The notes under the pieces are model-generated. The model did no database searches and was not told the origin of the DNA. It saw nothing but the letters and a program-made list of their open reading frames with translations. Positions 1 to 8,493 of a stretch of 64,000 nt of DNA are shown piece by piece. Made by a program: the position numbers and the translations under genes. This stretch comes from an uncultured Prevotellaceae bacterium (GTDB taxonomy: Bacteria > Bacteroidota > Bacteroidia > Bacteroidales > Bacteroidaceae): contig CACXVS010000005.1 in NCBI GenBank assembly GCA_902771155.1, forward strand, positions 1-64,000, written 5' to 3'. How positions within the stretch are numbered: the first letter of the stretch is position 1; each line of letters starts with the position of its first letter.

Positions 1-339
1 CATCTCCTCGAAGTGCTCCTCACCGTCTTCCCACTTCTCCTTGTAGTTGATGCAGTAGCAACCTGTGCCCTTCAGCTCCTTCATCGTAGAGCCATCAACC
101 GTGTTGTAGAACGTCACTGTGAAATCTCTCGGATCATTAGGAGCCAGCATCCACTGCAGCATCTGGCTGTTGCCATCGTTCATGGCCTTCACGCGAATAA
201 CTACCTTACCACCACGGGGGATACCTGCGATCTGTCCCTCACGATCTGTTGCCTGATCAAACTTGTAATCTATCATCATGACTTCACGAGCCTCGAAATC
301 CTTAACCTGTAAGGTTACCGGTGTTACATTCTCTGCCAT
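1..339 (-). CDS. tssD: TssD (Hcp) tube protein, C-terminus cut by window edge
   Basis: Hcp-type subunit of the T6SS inner tube, which stacks as rings inside the TssB/TssC sheath and is expelled on firing. The 113 codons visible on the minus strand start at the ATG at 339 and stay open to base 1, so the last residues are missing. The protein shares with the next gene upstream the segments FDQATD, IAGIPRGGK and NYKEKWED, spaced as in a paralogue. It is the most promoter-distal gene visible in the clpV operon, and the operon must continue beyond the window, where other baseplate genes are expected. Family assignment (Bacteroidetes TssD) is from recognition of the fold pattern; the paralogy with 388-780 is seen directly. 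Confidence 0.85.
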   Translation of the reverse strand, partial: MAENVTPVTLQVKDFEAREVMMIDYKFDQATDREGQIAGIPRGGKVVIRVKAMNDGNSQMLQWMLAPNDPRDFTVTFYNTVDGSTMKELKGTGCYCINYKEKWEDGEEHFEEM

Positions 340-387
340 AATATAATTCTTTTTAATTAATTACTTGATTTAACTATTTACTTTTTA

Positions 388-780
388 CTATGCCCATTCG
401 TTCTCGTACTTCACTGAGCCGATAGCGAACTCCTTGCAGGTGATGGTAATCTCCTCGAAATGGCCCATCTTGTCTTCCCACTTCTCCTCATAGTTTACAC
501 AATAGCCATTCTTGAACTCGATGGTCTTCATAGCCTTACCTGTCTTGGTCTCGAGGAACTCGATACTGCCATCCTTGCCAAGATTACGTTCTACCATCCA
601 TGCCAAAAGGTCAGGAGTTCCATCGTTCAAAGCTTTCACACGTACGACGATCTTGCCACCACGAGGGATACCGGCCATCTGTCCTTCTACGTCTGTTGCC
701 TGATCGAACTCATAGGTTACCATGAGGACTTCTCTGTCCTTGTAACCGTCAATTTTCATTGTTACTGGTGTCTTTGCCAT
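388..780 (-). CDS. tssD: TssD (Hcp) tube protein
   Basis: Full-length Hcp-like T6SS tube subunit of 130 residues, the usual size for Bacteroidetes TssD. It is a close paralogue of the truncated gene at 1-339: both have FDQATD near residue 26, AGIPRGGK near 37 and a NYEEKWED-like segment near 96. It is clearly different from the two TssD-like genes at 20399-21300. It lies 48 nt upstream of the 1-339 gene and 62 nt downstream of tssC, on the same strand and with no terminator seen between. Tandem hcp copies may form mixed tubes or carry different cargo; which applies cannot be read from the sequence. Confidence 0.9.
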   Translation of the reverse strand: MAKTPVTMKIDGYKDREVLMVTYEFDQATDVEGQMAGIPRGGKIVVRVKALNDGTPDLLAWMVERNLGKDGSIEFLETKTGKAMKTIEFKNGYCVNYEEKWEDKMGHFEEITITCKEFAIGSVKYENEWA

Positions 781-842
781 AACTTTTTAAATTTAGATTG
801 TTAATACTATAGTTAAATAACCCGCATTGGTTTTTCAATTAT

Positions 843-2213
843 TTAAGCACCGGCAAGAGCAGCTTCCTTAGCCTTCTTGTCAGCAGCTACCTTGATGATA
901 AAGTTCTTAGCGGCATAGAACGGAGTCAGCGTCACGTCACAGGTAATCTGCTTGGTAACAGGGTCCTGACGAGGCTCACCGATCTCATAATTCTGGAACA
1001 GGTTACCATAGCCCTTATACATATTGAGGAACTCCTGAATTTTCGACTTCAGGTTCTTCGGGCTGTTATACGGATCCCAGTTTTCAAGAGCCACTTCATG
1101 AACAAAATTCATCAGTACCTTCTTTACCCAGTCGAACACACGAACAATAGGATACTCCTTCATAGCATCGAGGTCACCGTTATACAGAGTGGTGTTGTTA
1201 AATGCCATCACACGGCCTTCACTATAAACCATCGGAATAACCTGATTGTCCATCAGAGCTGCAATCTCAGACTTCAGCAGATCACTCTTCACACCCTTTA
1301 CACCGTCAAGTGTACCATACTTTTTACCACCGGCACCCTGTGCCATGTTAGCAGTCTCGTCATACAACTTACCGCAGAGGGCAGCTGCCGGTGCGATATA
1401 GAAGGCATTGGCATCCTCCTCGTCACTCGACATCTTCTCAGCCTCACGGCCTACGATCCAGTTAGCGGTCATTACCACGTTCATCAGGCACTGGTCGCTA
1501 TCGCGATAGCCCTCTGTGTTAGCCTGGAGATCATCAAATGAATATTCATCAGCATGGTCGGTAATCAGCATTACCTTGTACTTAAATGCCATCTTGGCCC
1601 ACTGCAACAGATCCACCTTATCAGTGAATACTGCACCTGGCACACAAACAAGGCTATAGGCATCCTTCAGACTCAAGCGGTCGAAACCGTTACGCAGGAT
1701 GTTCTCTACCTCATTAGCGAAACCGGAGTCAGCATCAGCGATGTCTTCCTTCAGTACGTTGATGATACGCAGGTTCTTCACTTTATCCGTTCCGCAGGTC
1801 TTGAAGAACGAGTCAAGCTGACGGTAGCTGCGCTCAAGATTCTGAGTAGCATAGAGTGCATCGGTGATACCCTGTTTCAGCACGTTTGTATACTTCTCCT
1901 CATCCTTCTTACAAGCATCAGCGAAACCGGTAGCACTTTCAATGCTGGTATCGTCCAACAATTCGAGCCAACGCTTGATGTCACGCTTCAGACCGTCACG
2001 CTTATCTTTGAAACGCTTGTCTGTCAGGAACACTTGTTTGGCTGCCTTACGAGCCGGGTTCATATTATCTGCATCGGGCATAAAGCCACGAATGGCATTA
2101 AATCCACCAAAGGCTTTCAACAATTGGGAGACGTCTTTCTGACCTTCTTTCTCTTGAAGCTCGGCACCTGCCTGTCCGGCGGCCTGGGCTTTCTGCATTT
2201 CTACATCTGCCAT
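843..2213 (-). CDS. tssC: TssC, T6SS contractile sheath large subunit
   Basis: Large subunit of the cytoplasmic contractile sheath, which assembles with TssB around the Hcp tube and contracts to drive it out. The 456 residues have the family's layout: a charged, low-complexity N-terminus, a central alpha/beta region, and a conserved C-terminal strand region (around residues 405-440, with YEIGEPRQDP and VTLTPFYAAKNF). Length and C-terminal motif fit the T6SSiii TssC group. Here tssC is separated from tssB by an AraC-type gene, whereas tssB and tssC are usually adjacent. Spacing to neighbours is 37 nt upstream and 62 nt downstream, consistent with one operon. Confidence 0.9.
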   Translation of the reverse strand: MADVEMQKAQAAGQAGAELQEKEGQKDVSQLLKAFGGFNAIRGFMPDADNMNPARKAAKQVFLTDKRFKDKRDGLKRDIKRWLELLDDTSIESATGFADACKKDEEKYTNVLKQGITDALYATQNLERSYRQLDSFFKTCGTDKVKNLRIINVLKEDIADADSGFANEVENILRNGFDRLSLKDAYSLVCVPGAVFTDKVDLLQWAKMAFKYKVMLITDHADEYSFDDLQANTEGYRDSDQCLMNVVMTANWIVGREAEKMSSDEEDANAFYIAPAAALCGKLYDETANMAQGAGGKKYGTLDGVKGVKSDLLKSEIAALMDNQVIPMVYSEGRVMAFNNTTLYNGDLDAMKEYPIVRVFDWVKKVLMNFVHEVALENWDPYNSPKNLKSKIQEFLNMYKGYGNLFQNYEIGEPRQDPVTKQITCDVTLTPFYAAKNFIIKVAADKKAKEAALAGA

Positions 2214-2250
2214 AATAATTAATTCTTTATTTCCGTTGAATGTTAATAAT

Positions 2251-2802
2251 TTATTTTTCTGTCATAATGCGGAACTCTACGGGTGTCAAGCCGAGCACCT
2301 CTACCATCCTGCGCTGCAAAGTGCGCACGGAATTATAGCCTGCCTCGGCACTAACAGCCGCAATGCCATACTCGGGATGCTCCCTGAGCAGATGCAAAGC
2401 CCGCATCAGTCGCATATTCTCCAAATAGTCATCAGGCGACTTAAAGATAGTAGAATTACGGAAGAGTCGCATCAGACGGGCCTGCGATACCCCCATTAGT
2501 TCTGCCAATTGGGGCGTACCAAACTCACTGGTCACCAACTGAGGCTCCTGCTCCAGACGGTTTTCCAACATAGCCAACAGTTCCGCGTCATCTACGAGGT
2601 CTGCCTGCATCTTCATCCGGCGTCCGCGTTCCATTTCAGCCTTTAGCCAATTCACACGCTGTTTGAGCTCATACCAGGCACAGAGTTGTTCACTCATCAG
2701 GAGATTACGGCCTAATAGTCGTACATTCTCCATATCCAGACGCTCATTTTCCTGTTGCAAACGGGCTATCTCAGCTTCTAATTCTTCAATCTTTTTCGCC
2801 AT
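2251..2802 (-). CDS. AraC-type HTH protein with N-terminal coiled coil, between tssB and tssC
   Basis: Probable DNA-binding protein of 183 residues. Residues 1-65 are a heptad-rich coiled coil (IEELEAEIARLQQENERL). Residues from about 90 to the end form an AraC/XylS double helix-turn-helix: a first HTH with LAELMGVSQARLMRLFRNST and a second with IAAVSAEAGYNSVRTLQRR, ending in the familiar LGLTPVEFR tail. No cupin or other effector-binding domain is present, so it may respond through protein partners or dimerisation by the coiled coil. It sits 14 nt downstream of tssB and 37 nt upstream of tssC, so its level is tied to sheath production. Regulation of this T6SS is a natural inference but no operator was identified. 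Confidence 0.85.
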   Translation of the reverse strand: MAKKIEELEAEIARLQQENERLDMENVRLLGRNLLMSEQLCAWYELKQRVNWLKAEMERGRRMKMQADLVDDAELLAMLENRLEQEPQLVTSEFGTPQLAELMGVSQARLMRLFRNSTIFKSPDDYLENMRLMRALHLLREHPEYGIAAVSAEAGYNSVRTLQRRMVEVLGLTPVEFRIMTEK

Positions 2803-2816
2803 AATGAAAAATCTGA

Positions 2817-3281
2817 TTACTCTGCGCCCTCCAGTTCACTCAGCATAGACTGCAGCATCTCCTTCAGTTCTGCACGACTACCGGCTTCCTTCAGGATATC
2901 ACGTAATTTACGGTTCTGCTCAATGCTCTTACGAATCTTCTGGTTGGTATCGATCTTCTCTTTAGTACCAGAGAGGAAAGGACTATTTTGTACCAGACGA
3001 CCCTTACCGCCCTGTGCCTCAAAGTCGCGCAACTCACCGAACTGCAGCGTCTCATCTACAGAGCCGCCTTCCTCATCGGTAAAACTCACTTCTACTTTCG
3101 GCTTAAAGTGTGCAAAGGCATCCTCGATGTTCTGGATATCCTCCACGAACTCAGGATTACCGGCCTCTACGTCTGATGTGTACTGATCAATCATCAGCGT
3201 TTTGTTCTGATCGATCAAACTGACTTTCGCACTGCTCTCCTCATCGGGAGCCATGGAGATAAAATTCTCTTTCATTGCCAT
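2817..3281 (-). CDS. tssB: TssB, T6SS contractile sheath small subunit
   Basis: Small sheath subunit, 154 residues, partner of TssC. The N-terminal half has the strand-rich sheath fold including FKPKVEVSF (about residues 59-67) and FGELRDFEAQGG (about 82-93), which corresponds to the conserved TssB segment that precedes the interlocking strands. The C-terminal 50 residues are predicted helical (IRKSIEQNRKLRDILKE). ATG codons occur at residues 1 and 3; the first was kept because nothing decides between them. It is the second gene of the operon, 39 nt after clpV. ClpV is known in proteobacteria to act on sheath subunits, so the gene order makes functional sense. Confidence 0.88.
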   Translation of the reverse strand: MAMKENFISMAPDEESSAKVSLIDQNKTLMIDQYTSDVEAGNPEFVEDIQNIEDAFAHFKPKVEVSFTDEEGGSVDETLQFGELRDFEAQGGKGRLVQNSPFLSGTKEKIDTNQKIRKSIEQNRKLRDILKEAGSRAELKEMLQSMLSELEGAE

Positions 3282-3320
3282 AATTGTAATGGTTTTAATT
3301 GTTATACATAAAGTTAATGA

Positions 3321-5867
3321 CTATTTTTTCTCTTTTTTCTCTTTTTTCTCAGTTTTTTCGGCTTTCTTTTCAGCAGCCTGTGGTTCGTCCTTCTTACCAT
3401 TGATCACGAACACTGCTTGACCATCCTTGTCTGCTTCAACAAGAATCTTGTCGCCAGGCTTCACCTTACCGGCAATCATCATCTTTGAGATCGGATGACG
3501 CAGTTCCTTGCGGATAATACCAAGCACTGGACGGGCACCATATTGCTGGTTATAACCACGCAAGGCGATCTTCTCCCGAGCTTCAGGTGTCAGTGTCAGT
3601 TCAATGTTCTGCTCCTCAAGCAGCTTCAGCAAGCCCTTCAGGTGGATGTCGAAGATCTTTGTCACGGTCTTGTCGGTAATCGGTGAGAAGGGCACAATCT
3701 CCGTCAGACGGGCCAAGAACTCCGGTCGGAAATAGCCCTGCATAATGTCCATCAACTCGTTGTTTTCAGGGATGATACCACTATTAAACTTGTCCACGAT
3801 GGTTTGGGCACCGATATTCGAGGTAAAGAGGATAAGAGCATTCGAGAAATCGCCCACACGGCCTAAGCGGTCGTGTAACTTACCTTCGTCAAGGATCTGC
3901 AGGAACAAGTCGAACACCGACTTGTGAGCCTTCTCAATTTCATCGAACAGTACTACTGAATATGGATTCTGACGAATCTTATTAACCAGCAGACCACCTT
4001 CCTCGTAGCCTACATATCCCGGAGGCGCTCCATAGAGCAGAGCCACGGAGTGCTCTTCCTTGAACTCTGACATATCGAAACGAATCAGTGCACTCTCATC
4101 ACCGAAGAGGAAGGTTGCAAGAGCCTTGGCCAACTCTGTCTTACCTGTACCGGTCGGACCGAGGAAGAAGAAAGAGCCCATTGGCTGTCCTTTCTTGCTC
4201 AGACCTGAACGAGCCTCGTACACAGCATCGAGTACCTTCTTCACAGCATGATCCTGACCGACCACGCGCTTCTTCAATGTTTCCTCGGCACCCATCAGAC
4301 GATCGCGCTCCTTGGTCTGTACCTTACCAAGAGGAATACCCGTCTGCTTAGCAACAACTGCACTCAGATCGTCGCTCTTCAGTTCTGTACGCTGCTCTAC
4401 GCTCAGTTCTGTCAACTTATCAAGAATTCCTCCTAAGAAAACTATACGCTCCTGAATGGTAGCAATCTTACTGAAATCGGTATCTGAATCTACTCCAGCC
4501 AACAGAATGCAGCTCACCTTGTTAAACAACTCGTAGTTCAACCAGTCGAGTTCTTTCATCAGTCCCTCATCAGCCTTATCCTTACCCTCAGCCGAAGTCT
4601 TGATTGCTTCCAGTTTCTCACGCAGGCCTGAGATAATATTACCCGTCAGATCGTTCATTGTCTTTACCTGAGCCATCGTACGATCAATGAGATCGAAGGC
4701 AGAGTCGGGCAATGATTTCTCTGTCAGATAACGCTTGGCCAAACGAATAGCATCGCTCATTACCGTTTCATCAACGGTTAACTTGTGATACTCCTCATAA
4801 GCAGGGATAGCGCCCTTCAAGATACGAAGTGACAAATCAGCAGTGGGTTCCTCTACCGTGATTTTCTCCAACTTCGAAGTCATCTCCTTATCGGTTTCGA
4901 TGTTTTTCGTGTATCCGTCGATACTAGAAGTTGCCAACAACTGTAAACGACCCTTGCTCAATTCGTTCTTAAGAATGGTCGAAGCACCAAACAACGAACC
5001 TTGCTTGTCGAAGAGTTTATCGATAGCCTCGATTATGAGCACTGCATTCGGCAGATTCTCCACCTCGGTGATCACGTTCTTAAAACGATCTTCCACCTCA
5101 CCTTTATACTGGGCATCACCACCCAAAGCAGCTGTATCGAGTTCATATGCCACAGCTCCACTTAGGAAACCAGGAACATGGTCGGCAGCCAACTCACGTA
5201 CAAATCCGTTTACAAGTGATGTCTTACCAACACCAGCCTCACCGGTAATCAGCAGGTTGGCTTTGGTCTTACGGCCTAATATCTCGTAGATTACAGAGAT
5301 TTCTTTTTCAAAACCAATCACATTCTCGAGATTACCAGCACGGGCAAGGGCGGTCTTATCGACACAGTACTTGGTCAGACTGCCCTTACCACCTGCAGCA
5401 CTGCCGCCAGTTTTCTTCGTCAGTTCTGCGCCTTCCATATAAGGAGCCTCGACATTGGCACCGCCACCCATCTTTGCACTGATATCCGATGGAGTCAAGG
5501 GCAATGTCTTTAACTGATCGAATGAGAAACCCACTCCTGGTGTCACCAAAGAGGCCAGGACACAGACATCTGTGCACTCCTCGAGATCAAATTTCACCTG
5601 GTAGTTCTCAGCCTCATCAATCACAGCCTGAGCCTCCTCACTGTAGTCCAAATCACGCATTGGACGAACGGCACGAGGTGCCAACTGCATTTGTACGTCG
5701 GCCCAATCTTGTAGATAATAATAATCTTTGTCCAGCTCACTCTCAATGAAATGAACAAGTCCGATTTCCTTGTGGAGGATAGCCTTAAACAAATGTGCCG
5801 GATAAATGGCATCACTGCAATACTCCTCTGCGAAGGAATTGGCAATTGATTTTAGTTTAGCATTCAT
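3321..5867 (-). CDS. tssH: ClpV (TssH) AAA+ unfoldase of the T6SS
   Basis: Double-AAA+ ATPase that recycles contracted sheath. The start was placed at the ATG at 5867 (848 residues): the frame is open for 35 more codons, but these are hydrophobic and overlap the promoter, while MNAKLKSIANSF begins a normal Clp-N domain (about residues 1-130). D1 has Walker A GEAGVGKT near residue 209. D2 has GPTGTGKT near 570, Walker B VVLFDEIEKAH near 638 and arginine-finger segment RPEFLARL. D1 is unusual: where Clp proteins have a Walker B Asp-Glu pair it reads VLIIEAIDKL, and the usual ERR arginine-finger stretch reads TSKLEK. D1 may therefore bind but not hydrolyse ATP. The C-terminus is a Lys/Glu-rich tail. 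It is the first gene of the operon. Confidence 0.92.
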   Translation of the reverse strand: MNAKLKSIANSFAEEYCSDAIYPAHLFKAILHKEIGLVHFIESELDKDYYYLQDWADVQMQLAPRAVRPMRDLDYSEEAQAVIDEAENYQVKFDLEECTDVCVLASLVTPGVGFSFDQLKTLPLTPSDISAKMGGGANVEAPYMEGAELTKKTGGSAAGGKGSLTKYCVDKTALARAGNLENVIGFEKEISVIYEILGRKTKANLLITGEAGVGKTSLVNGFVRELAADHVPGFLSGAVAYELDTAALGGDAQYKGEVEDRFKNVITEVENLPNAVLIIEAIDKLFDKQGSLFGASTILKNELSKGRLQLLATSSIDGYTKNIETDKEMTSKLEKITVEEPTADLSLRILKGAIPAYEEYHKLTVDETVMSDAIRLAKRYLTEKSLPDSAFDLIDRTMAQVKTMNDLTGNIISGLREKLEAIKTSAEGKDKADEGLMKELDWLNYELFNKVSCILLAGVDSDTDFSKIATIQERIVFLGGILDKLTELSVEQRTELKSDDLSAVVAKQTGIPLGKVQTKERDRLMGAEETLKKRVVGQDHAVKKVLDAVYEARSGLSKKGQPMGSFFFLGPTGTGKTELAKALATFLFGDESALIRFDMSEFKEEHSVALLYGAPPGYVGYEEGGLLVNKIRQNPYSVVLFDEIEKAHKSVFDLFLQILDEGKLHDRLGRVGDFSNALILFTSNIGAQTIVDKFNSGIIPENNELMDIMQGYFRPEFLARLTEIVPFSPITDKTVTKIFDIHLKGLLKLLEEQNIELTLTPEAREKIALRGYNQQYGARPVLGIIRKELRHPISKMMIAGKVKPGDKILVEADKDGQAVFVINGKKDEPQAAEKKAEKTEKKEKKEKK

Positions 5868-5897
5868 TTTTCTAAAATTTGTTAGTCGTAATAGGTG

Positions 5898-5908
5898 CAA
5901 ATGTACGA
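5898..5908 (-). promoter_or_regulatory. Promoter of the clpV-tssB-tssC-tssD operon
   Basis: On the minus strand a Bacteroidetes -7 box TACATTTG lies 30 nt upstream of the clpV ATG. The surrounding 15 bases (plus strand ggtgcaaatgtacga, 5894-5908) are identical to those in front of the second T6SS operon at 21326-21340. No good -33 TTTG is visible at the expected spacing; that position falls in the stem of the preceding terminator. Confidence 0.6.
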
Positions 5909-5912
5909 AAAA

Positions 5913-5943
5913 TAATAAAAAAAACCACCATATTAAATGGTGG
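5913..5943 (-). terminator. Rho-independent terminator after guaA
   Basis: Reading on the minus strand, a perfect 7-bp stem (CCACCAT/ATGGTGG) with a 5-nt loop is followed by eight T residues and further T-rich sequence. It ends the murU-like - guaA transcript about 200 nt after the guaA stop and just before the clpV promoter, insulating the T6SS operon from readthrough. Confidence 0.75.
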
Positions 5944-6040
5944 CATTGCAATAATTTTACATTCTTTAACACAAAAGGGGTTCTATATCCACATTTTTAC
6001 CAGTAAGAACATAAAAAATGGTATTTTTCGGACTTTACAC

Positions 6041-6173
6041 TTATTCATCAAAAAACTTAGTATTATCCTCGATAATCACTGAACCGCAAGTGCCTCCTAC
6101 ACCAGCACCGATGATGTTGTTGCAAGGTTTTTCGAGGGGAGGATTACTCCCATTCAATGGTTGCGGGAGGTTT
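6041..6173 (-). other. Coding-like tail downstream of guaA, possible gene remnant
   Basis: Between the guaA stop and its terminator, a minus-strand frame shifted relative to guaA stays open to a TAA at 6041-6043. It reads a protein-like C-terminus including NNIIGAGVGGTCGS and IEDNTKFFDE. No start codon lies in this frame outside guaA, so it cannot be expressed as an independent protein as it stands. It may be the 3' end of a lost gene, or chance; no family was recognised. The remainder of the 5868-6143 gap holds only the terminator and the clpV promoter. Confidence 0.3.
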
Positions 6174-7667
6174 CGATGAGATGTCATAACAGACACGGTT
6201 GACACCACGGACCTTGTTAATAATCTCGTTAGAGACTTTTGCCAGGAATTCGTAGGGTAAATGGGCCCAGTCTGCAGTCATTGCATCAGTAGAAGTAACA
6301 GCACGGAGAGCCACAGGATGCTCATAGGTACGCTCATCACCCATCACACCCACACTACGCACCGTGGAAAGCAGAACGACACCAGCCTGCCATACCTGGT
6401 CGTAAAGTCCCCATTCACGCAGACCTCTGATATAGATATCATCAGCATCTTGCAAGATACGCACTTTTTCGGGAGTAATATCGCCAAGGATACGCACAGC
6501 AAGACCAGGTCCTGGGAACGGATGACGGGTAATCAGGTGCTCAGGCATGCCAAGTTGACGCCCTACACGCCTTACCTCATCCTTAAACAACCACTTTAGC
6601 GGTTCACATAGTTGTAAGTTCATCTCTTTGGGGAGTCCGCCTACGTTATGATGGCTCTTGATTACCTTACCTGTGATATTCAACGACTCTATACGGTCTG
6701 GATAGATCGTGCCCTGAGCCAACCATTTGGCATCGGTAATCTTCTTGGCCTCAGCATTAAAGACCTCCACAAAGTCGCGACCGATGATCTTACGTTTCTG
6801 TTCCGGATCGGTCACACCAGCTAAATCACCAAAGAATTTTTCTGACGCATCTACACCAATCACATTTAGTCCGAGCACCTTATAGTCTTCCATTACCTGC
6901 GTAAACTCGTTCTTACGCAACATGCCGTGATCAACAAAGATACAAGTGAGATTGTGTCCGATGGCACGATGCAGAAGAACTGCTGATACAGACGAATCAA
7001 CGCCACCACTCAATCCCAAGATGACACGGTCATTTCCCAACTGCGACTTCAATTCTGCGACAGTAGAATCGACGAATGAAGCGGCACTCCACTCCTGACG
7101 GCTTCCACAGATATCGACTACGAAATTCTGTAACAGCAGTTTACCCTGAAGAGTATGATATACTTCTGGATGGAATTGTACCGCCCAGATATCTTTCTGG
7201 TTCCAAAAAGCCGCGTTTTTTACATCGGCAGTCGAGCCAATCACCTCAAAACCTTCGGGGATGGCGGTAATGGTGTCACCATGACTCATCCATACTTGCG
7301 ATCCCCTATCAAATCCCTTAAAAAGAGGGTTGTATAGATTGATTTTCTCAAGATGAGCACGTCCATACTCCCGACTGTCTGCTTTCTCCACCTTCCCGCC
7401 GAGGGTATGCGAGATAAATTGTGCTCCATAGCAGATACCCAACACTGGAACCTTACCAACGAACTGCCCCAGATCCACCTTAAAGGCCTCTGGGTCGTGC
7501 ACCGAATATGGTGAGCCACTGAGGATGACACCGATCACACTCGGATCATCCTTTGGGAACTTATTATAAGGCAAAATCTCGCAGAAGGTATCTAACTCTC
7601 GCACCCTACGGCCGATAAGTTGGGTTGTCTGCGAGCCGAAATCCAAAATAACTATCTTCTGTTGCAT
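6144..7667 (-). CDS. guaA: GMP synthase (glutamine-hydrolysing)
   Basis: Converts XMP to GMP using ATP and glutamine, the last step of guanine nucleotide synthesis; cytosolic. At 507 residues it is the usual length. The N-terminal class I glutamine amidotransferase has the nucleophile-elbow GICYGAQ near residue 80 and FHPEVYHT near 165. The ATP-pyrophosphatase domain has the P-loop [11 protein letters not shown] near residue 220. The C-terminal dimerisation domain ends with the conserved KPPATIEWE. It lies 2 nt after the murU-like gene on the same strand, so the two are almost certainly co-transcribed, and a terminator follows at 5913-5943. Confidence 0.97.
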   Translation of the reverse strand: MQQKIVILDFGSQTTQLIGRRVRELDTFCEILPYNKFPKDDPSVIGVILSGSPYSVHDPEAFKVDLGQFVGKVPVLGICYGAQFISHTLGGKVEKADSREYGRAHLEKINLYNPLFKGFDRGSQVWMSHGDTITAIPEGFEVIGSTADVKNAAFWNQKDIWAVQFHPEVYHTLQGKLLLQNFVVDICGSRQEWSAASFVDSTVAELKSQLGNDRVILGLSGGVDSSVSAVLLHRAIGHNLTCIFVDHGMLRKNEFTQVMEDYKVLGLNVIGVDASEKFFGDLAGVTDPEQKRKIIGRDFVEVFNAEAKKITDAKWLAQGTIYPDRIESLNITGKVIKSHHNVGGLPKEMNLQLCEPLKWLFKDEVRRVGRQLGMPEHLITRHPFPGPGLAVRILGDITPEKVRILQDADDIYIRGLREWGLYDQVWQAGVVLLSTVRSVGVMGDERTYEHPVALRAVTSTDAMTADWAHLPYEFLAKVSNEIINKVRGVNRVCYDISSKPPATIEWE

Positions 7668-7669
7668 AC

Positions 7670-8407
7670 TTATATTTGTTTAATCATTGTTTCTGCTTGT
7701 TCCAGTGAATCCAGTTTACCAACATCCATCAACTGGAGATCGTTCTGTATCCTTCCCATGAAGGTATACCTGCTACAATATTTCAGGTAGAAATCGATGA
7801 TACCGAACCGATCGGGCATCTCGTCAAAGAGTGGAAAAATATGAGGACCTATTACATGAATCCCACTGAAAGCCAACTGTCTCTTCTGTTGAGGATCCAG
7901 TGCCGGAAACGGACTACGTACCTCACCCGTTGCGATGTTTGTCCATCCCTTGAGGATATTCTCTTCATCGAAAAGCAGATAGCGTTGAGTCTTTCTATGG
8001 CTAACGAGTAATAAGGCATCAGCCTGCCCACCTTCACCAATTTCATAAAGTTTACCCACATCGACATTACTCAGAATATCCACATTGTGAATCAGGATGG
8101 GTAAATCAGAAACAAAAAGCGGCAACGCCTTCTTGATGCCGCCACCTGTTTCCAACAGACCGTTACTCTCATCCGATATACGGATGTCAATGCCGAAATT
8201 ATCGTTAGCATTTAGATAATCGACAATCTGTTGGGCGAAATGGTGTACATTTACGACAATCCGCTCGAAACCCGCTGCCTTCAGTTTCATGACGACATGC
8301 CACAACAAGGGCTCTCCCCCTACCTTTACTAATGCCTTTGGCATCGTGTCAGTCAGCGGTTTCAGGCGGGTTCCAAGTCCCGCCGCGAAGATCATCGCTT
8401 GTTTCAT
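7670..8407 (-). CDS. Sugar-phosphate nucleotidyltransferase, MurU-like
   Basis: Nucleotidyltransferase of 245 residues with the pyrophosphorylase signature [19 protein letters not shown] (residues about 8-26) and the metal-binding HNVDI segment near 106. Length and pattern resemble MurU, the N-acetylmuramate-1-phosphate uridylyltransferase of cell-wall recycling, which works after the sugar kinase AmgK. An AmgK-type protein is encoded at 21434-22984, which supports this reading, but it is 13 kb away instead of adjacent. Other NDP-sugar synthases cannot be excluded. It has its own promoter, with the -7 box only 5 nt from the ATG, and guaA follows after 2 nt. Confidence 0.75.
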   Translation of the reverse strand: MKQAMIFAAGLGTRLKPLTDTMPKALVKVGGEPLLWHVVMKLKAAGFERIVVNVHHFAQQIVDYLNANDNFGIDIRISDESNGLLETGGGIKKALPLFVSDLPILIHNVDILSNVDVGKLYEIGEGGQADALLLVSHRKTQRYLLFDEENILKGWTNIATGEVRSPFPALDPQQKRQLAFSGIHVIGPHIFPLFDEMPDRFGIIDFYLKYCSRYTFMGRIQNDLQLMDVGKLDSLEQAETMIKQI

Positions 8408-8412
8408 GGGGA

Positions 8413-8420
8413 CAAAGGTA
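8413..8420 (-). promoter_or_regulatory. Promoter of the murU-like gene, nearly leaderless
   Basis: The minus-strand -7 box TACCTTTG ends 5 nt before the ATG at 8407. With the usual start a few bases after the box, transcription would begin at or next to the start codon, giving a leaderless or nearly leaderless mRNA. It directly follows the terminator of the upstream gene. Confidence 0.6.
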
Positions 8421-8470
8421 CAAAAAACAAACGAAATGCAAAAGGAAATCAGATAATCTTTTGCATTTCG
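8421..8470 (-). terminator. Terminator after the acid phosphatase gene
   Basis: A perfect 13-bp stem (plus strand 8432-8444 with 8458-8470, CGAAATGCAAAAG and its complement) with a 13-nt loop is followed on the minus strand by TTTGTTTTTT. It ends the porin - phosphatase transcript. Confidence 0.75.
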
Positions 8471-8493
8471 CTCGTATTTAATACCTTAAATCA

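Noticed and set aside
5868..5972. Longer N-terminus for ClpV starting at 5972
   Set aside because: The extra 35 residues are hydrophobic, overlap the -7 box and terminator, and do not belong to a Clp-N domain.
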